DNA from: VAZQ01 sp963712565
GTDB lineage: Bacteria; Pseudomonadota; Alphaproteobacteria; Rhizobiales; Xanthobacteraceae
Length of the DNA: 64,000 nucleotides
NCBI GenBank assembly: GCA_963712565.1
Contig: CAVQIP010000083.1
Coordinates: 1 to 64,000, forward strand
Direction: 5' to 3'
Below the pieces are notes generated by a model. It was not told the origin of the DNA. It saw only the letters and a program-made list of their open reading frames with translations, and made no database searches. Shown here in pieces: positions 1 to 9,356 of this stretch. The number at the start of each line of letters is the position of its first letter. Position 1 is the stretch's first letter. Both the position numbers and the translations under genes were made by a program.

Positions 1-462
1 ACCGCTCTGCTTTGGCTCGCTACCGCCTGCTACGGCATTCACATTCTCGAGGAGTATCAGCTCAATTGGCGCGATTGGGCGCGCACGGCGCTCAAGCTGC
101 CGGTCGAGTGGAGCGACTTCTACGTCGTCAACGCGCTGGTGATCGTTCTTGGCATCGTCGCCGCCAACCTCGCCGCCTGGCCGGCGGTAGCACTCGCCTT
201 TCCCGCGCTGATGCTGATCAACGCCACCTTCTTCCATGTTCTCCCGGTCGTTCGCATGAAGGGCCGCTTCTCGCCCGGCTTGATCACCGCCATCGTGCTG
301 TTCTTCCCGGTCGCGATCGCCTGCTACTGGCGCGCGGCCAGCGACGGAAGACTGAGCGCCACGGCACTGATCGGCTCGCTCATCCTTGGCGCGCTGCTGA
401 TGGCGACCCCGGTGATCCTGCTCCTGATCAAGGACAAGCCCTATTTCCGTCAGCAACGCTGA
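1..462 (+). CDS. HXXEE domain membrane protein (5' end cut off by window)
   Basis: The reading frame is open from the first base and ends in TGA at 460-462, so the start lies outside the window. About 153 residues are visible. The first part carries H-I-L-E-E (about residues 14-18), the signature of the HXXEE domain. Three or four hydrophobic segments follow, and the tail is basic and cytoplasmic-looking (KDKPYFRQQR). HXXEE proteins are small integral membrane proteins of unknown function; no substrate can be assigned. An internal ATG at 139 would skip the signature, so it is not the true start. The next gene begins 95 bases downstream with its own ribosome binding site. Confidence 0.75.
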   Translation, partial: TALLWLATACYGIHILEEYQLNWRDWARTALKLPVEWSDFYVVNALVIVLGIVAANLAAWPAVALAFPALMLINATFFHVLPVVRMKGRFSPGLITAIVLFFPVAIACYWRAASDGRLSATALIGSLILGALLMATPVILLLIKDKPYFRQQR

Positions 463-557
463 CCCGCTCATCGCGGCCCGGTTCAAATGCCGAGCCATTG
501 CGCTAAGATTGCCGGCGGAGGCCTTCGAACTGGTGAACACATCGAAGGAGACGGACC

Positions 558-1130
558 ATGCCCACGTCACTCGAAGAGGCCGCCCAGGTGATGCGCGAGG
601 CAATGCGCGAAACCGTCAAGCGGCATTCGCTTTGGTATCTCGTGCAAAGTGCTCTGATGATCATCGCCGGTATTGTGGCCTTGGTCTATCCGGTATTATC
701 GACGGTCGCGGTGGTCTTTTTTCTCGGATGGCTGTTGATCATCAGCGGCATCGTGCAAGGCATCAGCCTGATCGGCGCGCGCGCCGTGCCGCATTTCTGG
801 CTGCAGCTTGTTTCCGTCGTGCTGTTTTTGATCGTCGGCGCCCTGTTCCTTCGCAATCCGGGGGAAAGCCTGCTCACCCTCACGCTGCTGGTGATCGTGT
901 TCTTCATGGTCGAAGGCATTTCGAAAGTTATTTTTTCGCTGACGATACGACCTCTTCCGAACTGGGGTTGGGTGTTCGTCAGCGGCGTCATCGGGATCCT
1001 GCTGGCTTTCTATCTTTGGGCCAGCATTCCGCTTACGGCGGTCTGGCTGCTCGGCGTGCTGCTCGGCATAGAGCTCATCTGCGAGGGGGTTGCTCTCGGC
1101 AGTCTGGCCTGGCGGGCGCGTCAGAGTTGA
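558..1130 (+). CDS. HdeD family acid-resistance-like membrane protein (DUF308)
   Basis: A 190-residue protein with about six hydrophobic segments in three helical hairpins, the pattern of the HdeD/DUF308 family. Recognisable features are the cytoplasmic lead (MPTSLEEAAQVMREAMRE), the first hairpin from about residue 27, and repeated short G-I/L-L-L-I-x-G patterns. An AAGGAG box lies a few bases before the ATG, which supports the start. In enterobacteria HdeD is an inner-membrane protein linked to acid resistance at high cell density. In alphaproteobacteria the role is unproven, so this is a family name only. It appears to be transcribed alone. Confidence 0.8.
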   Translation: MPTSLEEAAQVMREAMRETVKRHSLWYLVQSALMIIAGIVALVYPVLSTVAVVFFLGWLLIISGIVQGISLIGARAVPHFWLQLVSVVLFLIVGALFLRNPGESLLTLTLLVIVFFMVEGISKVIFSLTIRPLPNWGWVFVSGVIGILLAFYLWASIPLTAVWLLGVLLGIELICEGVALGSLAWRARQS

Positions 1131-1294
1131 CGCGGCGGAGCGGGCCTGTCGCGAGAACCGCGAAGGCGAGGCCGAGCTGAAGCCGCGGGCCTCGGCCCGA
1201 TGGCGTCCCGAGGAGGCGGCCGCAGCCGCCCCCTCGCGTAAACGCCGCCATCGTCTTCACCCCGGCGCGTATCCGCGACGCGGTCCGGGTGCTG

Positions 1295-1588
1295 CTATGG
1301 CAGTTCGGAAATCATCTTGAGATATTCGGTTTCGGGCCAAGCCCTGGCAGTTCGGGTGCGCACGTTCCCCAGCGCGCCGATCGCGAGCGCGAATTTGGCG
1401 ACGTTGTCTCCATTCGGGGTCTCAACAATGAGAAGGAGGTCGTCGTCGCCGGAGGTCAGATAGACATGCTTGATGTCGATCTTGAGTTTCTTGGCGAGCT
1501 CCTTGGCGGCTTTGTTCCGTTGCGGGGCGTCCTTGACCTTGCGAATTCCCTGATCGGTCCAGGTGAGCGACAGTATGAACGTCGGCAT
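1295..1588 (-). CDS. GYD domain-containing protein
   Basis: A small soluble protein of 97 residues starting MPTFILSLTWTDQGIRKVKD, typical of the GYD family (ferredoxin-like fold, function unknown, widespread in Rhizobiales). The start at 1588 is preferred over an in-frame GTG 24 bases upstream because GGAGG sits five bases before this ATG. Conserved family features visible are the N-terminal strand with FILSLTWTDQG, the K-rich helix after it, and the central strand-turn D-D-D-L-L-L-I-V-E. It stands alone on the minus strand, converging with the HdeD-like gene. Confidence 0.8.
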   Translation of the reverse strand: MPTFILSLTWTDQGIRKVKDAPQRNKAAKELAKKLKIDIKHVYLTSGDDDLLLIVETPNGDNVAKFALAIGALGNVRTRTARAWPETEYLKMISELP

Positions 1589-1897
1589 GTGGTCCTCCGT
1601 GTGGTTGTTCACAAAGATTGCCGACCGCTGTGTACGAACGCGCGCACAAACTGCGTGAGCGTGAGCGGCGGTGGAGACGCCGGAAAAACGGCGGTCTCGG
1701 AGGGATTGCGCCTGCCGACGGCAGCCTCGTTGCCCACCGGTCCCGGCGGATATTTCGGCACACTCCGTTCAAGGGCAACTGTCGACCATCCTACACCAGC
1801 CGGCGGCCGATGTTGACAGGCCAGACGCCAGGCGGGTGCCGGCCCCTGGCCGCACGCAAGCGGAAACGGCGCGGGTGGCGCCGGTTGCCGAAGCAGC
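1589..1897. other. Intergenic, no gene recognised
   Basis: About 309 bases between the GYD gene and the end of the ghrA-like gene. Open frames here have arginine-rich, low-complexity translations typical of out-of-frame high-GC DNA and match no family I know. It must contain the GYD promoter and the 3' end of the long minus-strand operon. No clear hairpin with a T-tract was seen. Confidence 0.5.
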
Positions 1898-2844
1898 CTA
1901 ATAGCCCACCGCGCGGTCGACCACGTGCTCGAGCGGCAGCCCGGCCTCGAAGCGGTCGATCTGGCGCAGCATATTGGCGACGAGCGCGCGCGGGTCGGAC
2001 GCGGCGGCGTTGTGCGGCGTGACGGTCACCTTCGGATGCGTCCAGAGCGGGCTCGTCGCCGGCAGCGGCTCGGTCGGAAAGACGTCGAGCGTTGCGCCCG
2101 CGAGCGATCCTTCGTCCAGCGCCGCCAGGATGTCGGCGTCGACCTGGAGCGCGCCGCGTCCGGCATTGATCAGGTAGGCGCCTCCGGCGGCGCCGTCGCG
2201 CTTGAGCTTGCGCAGCAGCTCGAGCCGCAGGATGCCTTGCGTCGCCGGCGTCGCCGGCAGCAGGCAGACCAGAATCTCGGTGCGGCGGAGAAAGGCATCG
2301 AGCCCGTCGCGCCGTGAAAGGTCTCGATCCCGGGCAGCACCTTCGGCGTCCGGCTCCAGCCGGCGACGCGAAAGCCGAGCCGGCGCAGCGCGAACGCGGC
2401 GTCGCGGCCGAGCACGCCGAGGCCCATCACGCCGACCGCGACCGCGCTGGCCGGCGGTTGCTCGTGCTCGTGCCAGATGCGCTCGCGTTGCTGCGCGTCG
2501 TAGCGGCGCTGGCGGCGGTGATGCATCAGCACGTGCAGCACGACGTATTCGGTCATCCGCATGGTGAGATCGGGATCGACGATGCGCACGACCGGCACAG
2601 TCGGCAGGGCGGGATCGGCCAGGAGATGGTCGACGCCGGCGCCGAGCGAAAAGATCGCCTGCAGACGCGGCAAAGCGGCGAACAGGCCGCGCGGCGGCTG
2701 CCAGACGCAGGCATAGGCGATCTCGGCCGGGTCGCCGAGCCGCTCCGGCCACAGCCGGACGTCGCGCTGCGGCGCGAGCGCGCGGAAGCGCTCCTCCCAG
2801 GCGTTCGGATCGATCCCGGTCACGGCGAGAAGGATCGCACCCAT
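1898..2844 (-). CDS. ghrA: Glyoxylate/hydroxypyruvate reductase A-like 2-hydroxyacid dehydrogenase, one frameshift
   Basis: A D-isomer-specific 2-hydroxyacid dehydrogenase of the GhrA type, which reduces glyoxylate and hydroxypyruvate with NADPH. Visible parts are the N-terminal substrate domain (MGAILLAVTGIDPNAWEERF), the active-site-proximal FSLGAGVDHL, the nucleotide-binding loop VGVMGLGVLGRDAAF, the catalytic Arg region LINAGRGALQVD, the Glu region TLDVFPTEPLP, and the catalytic His in VTVTPHNAA. The frame breaks near 2312-2318; on either side the translation is full-quality family sequence, so a one-base assembly error is likely. Length is about 315 residues, normal for GhrA. The start ATG overlaps the stop of the upstream NUDIX gene (TGATG). 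It is the last gene of the yej operon. Confidence 0.8.
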
Positions 2845-3482
2845 CAGGGCGAGGCGGAGCCCGTCCGCACGATCTCGGGGAGACGGCCGCGATTGAGCGC
2901 GAGCCACTGCAGCGCGATGATGAGCGGGCCGTTGCGGATGATGCCGGCGGCGAGCGCCGCCAGCGCCGCGTCGATCGGCACCCGCATCAGCACGGTCTCC
3001 TCGTGCTCGGCCGCGGCGCCCGCGCGCTCCGGCACGCGCGCCGCATCGACGATGCCGAGAAACAGCGTGATCTCCTCGTCGCAGATGCCCGGCGTGGTCA
3101 GATAGCTGAACAGCTCGATCAGCGGTCCGGGGCCACCCCGATTTCCTCGACGCATTCGCGCCGCGCGGTCGCGACCGGCTGCTCGTTCGCCTCGACGTGA
3201 CCGGCGACGATCTCGACGAGACTTCCGTCGCCGTTGGCGAGGTGCGCCGCCAGGCGAAACTGCCGGAGCAGGACGACCTCGTCGCGGGCGAGGTCGACCG
3301 GCAGGACCGCCGCCACGGGTCCCGCGCGCAGGATATCGTGGGTCCGCGCCGCAGCCGGTGCGCGGGCGCAAAGCGGAAACGCTCATAGGGCCGGAAACCC
3401 TCGGCGAGAACTTCCGGCGCCAAGACCGCGACATCGGCGGCGATCGGCGATCGGACCGCGTCGGCACTCTGGACGCGCCCAT
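2844..3482 (-). pseudogene. NUDIX hydrolase (ADP-ribose pyrophosphatase-like), frameshifted
   Basis: About 212 codons. The middle carries a perfect NUDIX box pattern (G-x5-E-x7-R-E-x2-E-E-x-G): G-H-V-E-A-N-E, then seven residues, then RRECVEEIGV, near 3140-3205. Downstream sequence (ELFSYLTTPGICDEEITLF) resembles the ADP-ribose/GDP-mannose pyrophosphatase branch. The gene is split over three frames, with breaks near 3320 and 3130 and probably one near the start. All pieces read as good protein, so sequencing error is more likely than decay. The ATG at 3482 lies 10 bases after the yejF stop, and the stop overlaps the ghrA start. Coupling suggests cotranscription with the importer; the true substrate is unknown. 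Confidence 0.65.
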
Positions 3483-3492
3483 CGCGGCGTGC

Positions 3493-5141
3493 TCACTGCG
3501 CGACGACGCCCTCGGGCGCCGTCTCCAGGTTGAAGGCGGCGGCGAACAGCGCGCGGGTATAGTCGCTCTTGGGGCGCGCGAACAGTTCGGCGGCGGGCCC
3601 CTCCTCCACCACCTTGCCGTGGCGCATGACGACGAGGCGGCTCGCCAGCGCCGCCACCACCCGCAGATCGTGCGAGATGAACAGGTAGGTGAGATTGCGC
3701 CGCTTCTGCAGCGTCGCGCAAAAGATCGACGATCTGCGCCTGGATCAGCATGTCGAGCGCGCTCGTCGGCTCGTCGAGCACGACGAAGGTCGGCTCCAGC
3801 ACGATCGCGCGCGCGACCGCGATGCGCTGGCGCTGGCCGCCGGAGAATTCGTGCGGATAGCGAAACCGCGTGTCGGGATCGAGGCCGACGTCGCGCAGCG
3901 CCCGGATCACGCGCTGCCTCGCGCTGCGCGCTGCGTCAGCTTCGGGTGATGCACCCACAGGCCCTCCTCGATGATGTCGGACGACCGACATGCGCGGCGA
4001 GAGCGAGCCGTAGGGATCCTGGAACACGATCTGCATGTGATGGCGGAACGGCCGCATTTGCCGGAACGTCAGGCCCGGCGATCGTGCTTGCCGAGAAACG
4101 CGATCGGCCCTCGCGACGAGATCAGCCGCAGAATGGCGAGCCCGAGCGTGGTCTTGCCGGAGCCGGATTCGCCGACGATGCCGAGCGTCTCGCCCTGGCG
4201 CACCGCGATGCTGACGCCGTCGACCGCCTTGATGTGGCCGACCACCCGGCGCAGCACGCCGCGCTTGATCGGGAACCAGACCTTGAGGTCCTTGGTCTCG
4301 ACCACGACCGGGGCGCCGGCATGATCGGCGCCGGATCGGGCTTCGGCTCGGCCGCCAGCAGCGCGCGGGTATAGGGATGCTCGGGCGCGGTGAAGACGCG
4401 CTCGACCGGTCCCTGCTCGACGATCTTGCCCTCCTTCATCACGCACACCGTGTCGGCGAGCTTGCGCACGATGCCGAGGTCGTGGGTGATGAACAGCATC
4501 GCCATGCCGAGCCGCGTCTGCAGCTCCTTCAGCAGCGCCAGGATCTGCGCCTGCACGGTGACGTCGAGCGCGGTCGTCGGCTCGTCGGCGATGAGGAGGT
4601 CGGGCTCGTTGGCGAGCGCCATGGCGATCATCACGCGCTGGCGCTGGCCGCCGGACAGCTGATGCGGATAGCTCTGCGAGCCGCGTCTCCGGCTCGGGAA
4701 TGCCGACCTGGGTCAGCAGCTCGACGTGCGCGCGCGCGCGGCCTGCGCCGGTCAGGCCCTGATGCAGCAGCAGAATCTCGCCGATCTGCTTCTCGATGGT
4801 GTGCAGCGGATTGAGCGAGGTCATCGGCTCCTGGAAGATGATGGTGATGTCGTTGCCGCGCACGTGGCGGATCTCGTCTTCGCGCAGGCGCAGCAGGTCC
4901 TGGCCCTTGAAGCGGATCGAGCCGGACGGATGGCGCGCGGCCGGATACGGCAGGAGCTTCATCACCGACAGCGCCGTCACCGACTTGCCGGAGCCCGATT
5001 CGCCGACCAGCGCGACGGTCTCGCCCTTCTTGATGTCGAAGGAGACGCGATCGACCGCGAGCGTCTCGCGCGTCACCCTGGCGGAAGGCGACGGAGAGGT
5101 CGTCGACCTCGAGCAGTTTTTCGGTACGGCGCGTCCATCAT
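3493..5141 (-). pseudogene. yejF: ABC transporter ATP-binding protein YejF (double ATPase), frameshifted
   Basis: A fused two-domain ATPase of about 549 codons, as expected for YejF, which powers YejABEF peptide/microcin C-type import. Domain 1 shows Walker A GESGSGKS, Q-loop IIFQEPMTSLNPL, the signature LSGGQRQRVMIA, Walker B LLIADEPTTALDVT and the switch FITHDLGIV. Domain 2 shows GESGSGKT, QIVFQDPYGSLSPRM, FSGGQRQRIAVAR and VLDEPTSALDM. The end, read in the correct frame, is G-V-V-A-Q-stop at 3493. At least five frame changes interrupt it (near 5085-5120, 4670, 4320, 4075, 3950 and 3720). It starts 3 bases after the yejE stop. Confidence 0.8.
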
Positions 5142-5143
5142 GC

Positions 5144-6334
5144 TCACCCGAAGGTCTTGCGCGGGTCGAAGGCGTCGCGCACCGCTTCGCCGATGAAGAT
5201 CAGCAGCGAGAGCATGGTCGCAACGGTCAGGAAGCCCGCGAGGCCGAGCCAGGGCGCCTGGATGTTGGCCTTGCCCTGCGACAGCATCTCGCCGAGCGAG
5301 GGCGAGCCCGGCGGCAGGCCGAAGCCGAGGAAGTCGAGCGCGGTCAGCGTCATCACCGAGGACGAGAGGATGAACGGCAGGAACGTCATGGTCGCCACCA
5401 TGGCGTTGGGCAGCAGGTGCCGGAACATGATGGTGCCGTTCGACACGCCGAGCGCGCGCGCGGCCTGGATATATTCGAAATTGCGCCCGCGCAGGAACTC
5501 GGCGCGCACCAGCCCGACCAGCGACACCCAGGAGAACAGCAGCAGAATCCCGAGCAGCACGAAGAAGCTCGGCACCAGCACCGACGAGATGATCAGCAGC
5601 AGATAGAGCGAGGGGATCGACGGTCCAGATCTCGATGAAGCGCTGGAACAGGAGATCGATCCAGCCGCCGAAATAGCCCTGCACGGCGCCGGCCGCGACG
5701 CCGATGACCGAGGAGATGATGGTCAGCACCAGTCCGAACAGCACGGAGAGGCGGAAGCCGTAGATCAGCCGCGCCACCACGTCGCGGCCCTGGTCGTCGG
5801 TGCCGAGCCAGTTGTATTCGAGGTCGCGGCAGCCGGAGAGGCCCTTGCGCTCGACCACCGCCTTGCATTGCTCCTCGGTCAGCATCCAGGTCGGCTTCGA
5901 CGGCGCCGGCGTCGGCAGATCGAGATTGTGGGTGTTGTAGGAGTAGCGGATCGGCGGCCAGAGCATGAAGCCGCCCTTCTCGGCGATCAGCTTCTGCAGA
6001 TAGGGATCGCGATAGTCGGCCGCGGTCTCGAAGTCGCCGCCGAACGCCGTCTCCGGATAGGTGACGAAGACCGGGAAATAGGATTTGCCATCGTAGCTGC
6101 ACATAGAACGGCTTGTCGTTGGCGATGAACTCGGCGAACAGCGAGACGCACGAACAGGACCATGAAAATCCAGAACGACCAGTAGCCGCGCCGGTTCGCC
6201 TTGAAGTTCTGCCAGCGCCGCCGATTGATCGGCGAGATCGCGAGGCGATGCCGCTCCGGCAGCACGCCGAGCCCCATCGGCGTCTGCGCCGTGGTCTCCG
6301 GGACCGTCGATCGTGGTGCGGTCGTCCACCTCAC
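5144..6334 (-). pseudogene. yejE: ABC transporter permease YejE, frameshifted
   Basis: Inner-membrane permease of the DppC/OppC type, about 397 codons. The N-terminal part contains MGLGVLPERHRLAISPINRR and the first membrane helix YWSFWIFMVLFV. A long periplasmic loop characteristic of YejE follows (SYFPVFVTYPETAFGGDFET, then DRDPYL-like sequence and a TDDQGRDVVARLIYG segment). The C-terminal half has four hydrophobic helices and the permease EAA region (EYIQAARALGVSNG). Frame breaks lie near 6150, 6105 and 5620. The GTG start overlaps the yejB stop by four bases (GTGA). Confidence 0.82.
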
Positions 6335-7450
6335 ACCTCCCGCGTCTCGAAGTCGATGCGCGGATCGACCCAGGTGTAGGTGAGGTCGGAAATCAGGTTC
6401 ACCAGCAAGCCCGACCAGCGACGAAGATGTAGAGCGTGGCGAACACCACCGGGTAGTCGCGGTTGAGCACGCTCTCGAAGCTGAGCAGACCGAGGCCGTC
6501 GAGCGAGAAGATGGTCTCGATCAGCAGCGAGCCGGAAAAGAAGGCGTGCACGAACGCGCCGGGAAAGCCCGCGATGACGATCAGCATGGCGTTGCGGAAG
6601 ACGTGCCCGTAGAGCACCTGGCGCTCGGCGCAGCCCTTGGCGCGGGCCGTGAGCACGTATTGCTTGCGGATTTCGTCGAGAAACGAGTTCTTGGTGAGCA
6701 GCGTCATGGTGGCGAAGGCGGCAAGCCCCATCGAGATGATCGGCAGCACCAGATGCCAGAAATAGTCGAGGATCTTCTGCCACCAGCGACAACTGCGCCC
6801 AATAGTCGGAGGTCAGCCCGCGCAGCGGGAAAATGTTGAAGAACGAGCCGCCGGCGAACAGGATGATGAGCAGGATCGCGAACAGGAAGCCCGGGATCGC
6901 ATAGCCGACGATGATGACGCCCGACGTCCAGACGTCGAACTGCGAGCCGTCCTGGATCGCCTTGCGGATGCCGAGCGGGATCGAGATCAGATAGGTCAGC
7001 AGCGTCAGCCAGATGCCGAGCGAGATCGAGACCGGCAGCTTCTCCTTGATGAGCTGCAGCACGGTGGTGTCGCGGAAATAGCTCTTGCCGAAATCGAACC
7101 GCAGATAGTTCCACAGCATCAGGAAGAAGCGCTCGTAGGCCGGCTTGTCGAAGCCGAACTGCTTCTCCAGGTTCTTGATGAACTCGGGATCGAGGCCCTG
7201 GGCGCCGCGATATTTGCGAGTTCACCGCATCGACGCCGGAGGCGCCTCCCGGCTGTCCGCGCGCGCCGAAATCGCCGCCCGGCGAGCCCGAGATGCGCGA
7301 GGTCGCGCCGGTATCGGAGCCGGAGAGCTGCGCGATCACGCGCTCGACCGGCCCGCCGGGCGCGAACTGCACCACGACGAACGACACCAGCATGATCCCG
7401 AACAGCGTCGGGATCATGAACAGGATGCGGCGAATGATGTAGGCGGTCAT
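6331..7450 (-). pseudogene. yejB: ABC transporter permease YejB, frameshifted
   Basis: Inner-membrane permease of the DppB/OppB type, about 373 codons. It begins MTAYIIRRILFMIPTLFGIM, the standard family start with one membrane helix, followed by the large loop containing GPVERVIAQLSG. The middle has a helix-rich block (VSISLGIWLTLLTYLISIPL) and the EAA region QYVLTARAKGCAERQVLYGH. It ends YTWVDPRIDFETREV, as usual for YejB. Frame breaks lie near 7215, 6780 and 6415. The ATG overlaps the stop of the upstream binding-protein gene (ATGA) and the end overlaps the yejE start, so the genes are translationally coupled. Confidence 0.83.
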
Positions 7451-9356
7451 GTCGTGCCTCGCGTTCGCGCTCTAGCCCCGCTGCTCGAGTTCGGGCCGCC
7501 TTGTCGCGATCGTACCACCAGGTCTCGGGGATGCCGCGCCCATAGCGCGGTTTTGTCGCGGGCCGGCCGAACACGTCCCAATAGGCCATCCAGTGCGAGG
7601 CCTTGTACCAGTGCGGAATCCAGTAGCGGCCGGCGCGGAACACCCGGTCGAGCGCCTTGCAGGCGGTCACCAGCTCCGGCCGCGGTTCTCGGCGGCGATG
7701 ATCTTGTCGACCAGCGCATCGATCGACCGGATCGGCGATGCCGGCGAGATTCTGCGAGCCCTTGATGGCGGCGGCCTGCGAGGAGAAATAGTTGCGCAGC
7801 GAATCGCCGGGCGTGCTGGAGAAACTGAAGCGCTGCACCACGAGATCGAAGTCGAAATCATCGACGCGCTTGCGATACTGCACGGGATCGACGATGCGCA
7901 AGGTCGCGTCGATGCCGAGCATCGCCGAGATTCTTGATGAACGGCATGTGGTGCGGCTGGAACGACGGCTCGTCGAGCAGGAATTCGACGCTGATCGGTT
8001 CGCCCGTCGCGGCGTCACCCGCTTGCCGTCCTTGACGACGAAGCCCGCCTCCTGCAGCAGCGCGCTCGCCTTGCGCAGCAGCGCGCGGTCCTGTCCCGAG
8101 CCGTCGGAGACCGGCGGCACGAACGGCTCGCCGAACACCTCGTCGGCGACCTTGCCGCGGAACGGCTCGAGCAGGGCAAGCTCGTCCGCGCTCGGCTTGC
8201 CGACCGCCATCATGTCGAGTTCTGGAACACGGAATGGGTGCGCTCGTAGGACCCGTACATGATGGTCTTGTTGGTCCATTCGAAATCGAAGGCGTAGATC
8301 AACGCCTCGCGCAGCCGCTTGTCCTTGAATTTTTCCCGCCGCGTGTTGAAGAACCAGCCCTGCGCGCCCGACGGCGTATCGTCGGGCAAGACGTCGCGCT
8401 TCACGCGCCCGTCGCGCATCGCCGGGAAGTCGTAGCGCGTCGCCCAGATGCGCGAGGTGAACTCCTCGCGGAACAGGTAGCTCTTGCCGGTGAAGCCTTC
8501 GAAGGCGACATCGCGGTCGCGGTAGAACTCGTAGCGCACGACGTCGAAATTGTTGCTGGCCGCGCGACGACCGGCAGATCGGCGCCCCACCAGTCCTTGA
8601 CCCGCTCGTATTCGATGAAGCGGCCCGGCCTCGAAGCGCCCGACCTTGTAGGCGCCGCAGCCGAGCGGCACGTTCGAGCGTGGTCTCGTCGAACGGCTCT
8701 GGTCGAATAGTAGGCACGCGAGAAGATCGGCAGTGCGGCAACGAACAGCGGCACGTCGCGCCCGCGCTTCGGCGCAAACCGCACGACCACGGTCGCGTCG
8801 TCGGCCGCCTCGACGCCGACGAAGTCGCGCAGCAGTTGCTGGATGATCGGATGCCCCTTGTCCTTCAGGATCTTCAGCGAGAAGGCGACGTCGTGGGCCG
8901 TGAGCTTGCTGCCGTCGTGGAACTTGGCCTGCGGCCGCAGCAGAAAGCGATAGGTGAGCCCGTCGGGCGAGATCGCGCACCGCGCGCGCGGCGAGCCCGT
9001 ACAGGGCGTCCGGCTCGTCCTCGCGCGCGCACCATCAGGCTCGCGAAGGTGAGCTCCATGCCCTGCGCGCCGTCGCCCTTGAGGATGAAGGTGTTGAGCG
9101 AATTGAAGGTGAGGAAGTTCTGGTTGAACGCTCGCGTCGGCCCGATCTGCGAAAAGATGCCGCCCTTGGGCGCGTTCGGATTGACGTAGTCGAAATGCTT
9201 GAAGTCGGGCGGATATTTGAGGTCGCCGAACGCGGAAATGCCGTGCCGTTCGGGCTCCGCCTGCGCCGCCACGGGCCGCGCCATCAGGTTCGTGACGGCA
9301 CCGGCCCCAAGAACGAGCGTGTCGCGGCGGGTGAGCTCGCAGATGGAGCTGCTCAC
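7447..9356 (-). pseudogene. yejA: Extracellular solute-binding protein YejA-like (second copy), frameshifted
   Basis: Periplasmic SBP family 5 protein of about 636 codons. The GTG start overlaps the stop of the first binding-protein gene (GTGA). The N-terminus has a twin-arginine-like signal (TRRDTLVLGAGAV...ARPVAAQA) and then HGISAFGDLKYPPDFKHFDY, closely parallel to the neighbouring paralogue. Later blocks are family-typical: GRFIEYERVKDWWGADLP, VVRYEFYRDRDVAFEGF, WFFNTRREKFKDKRLREAL and SYERTHSVFQNS. The gene is split by at least six frame changes between about 9030 and 7480, the densest cluster in the window. Because the intact copy upstream and the permeases are conserved, I read this as an error-rich assembly patch, though true inactivation of one duplicate cannot be excluded. 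Confidence 0.75.

Noticed and set aside
2300..9200. True pseudogenisation of the yej operon
   Set aside because: Fragments keep all catalytic and structural motifs with no missense decay, and single-base errors also occur in essential-type genes such as kdsB and sufS, so assembly error is the simpler reading. It is not excluded.
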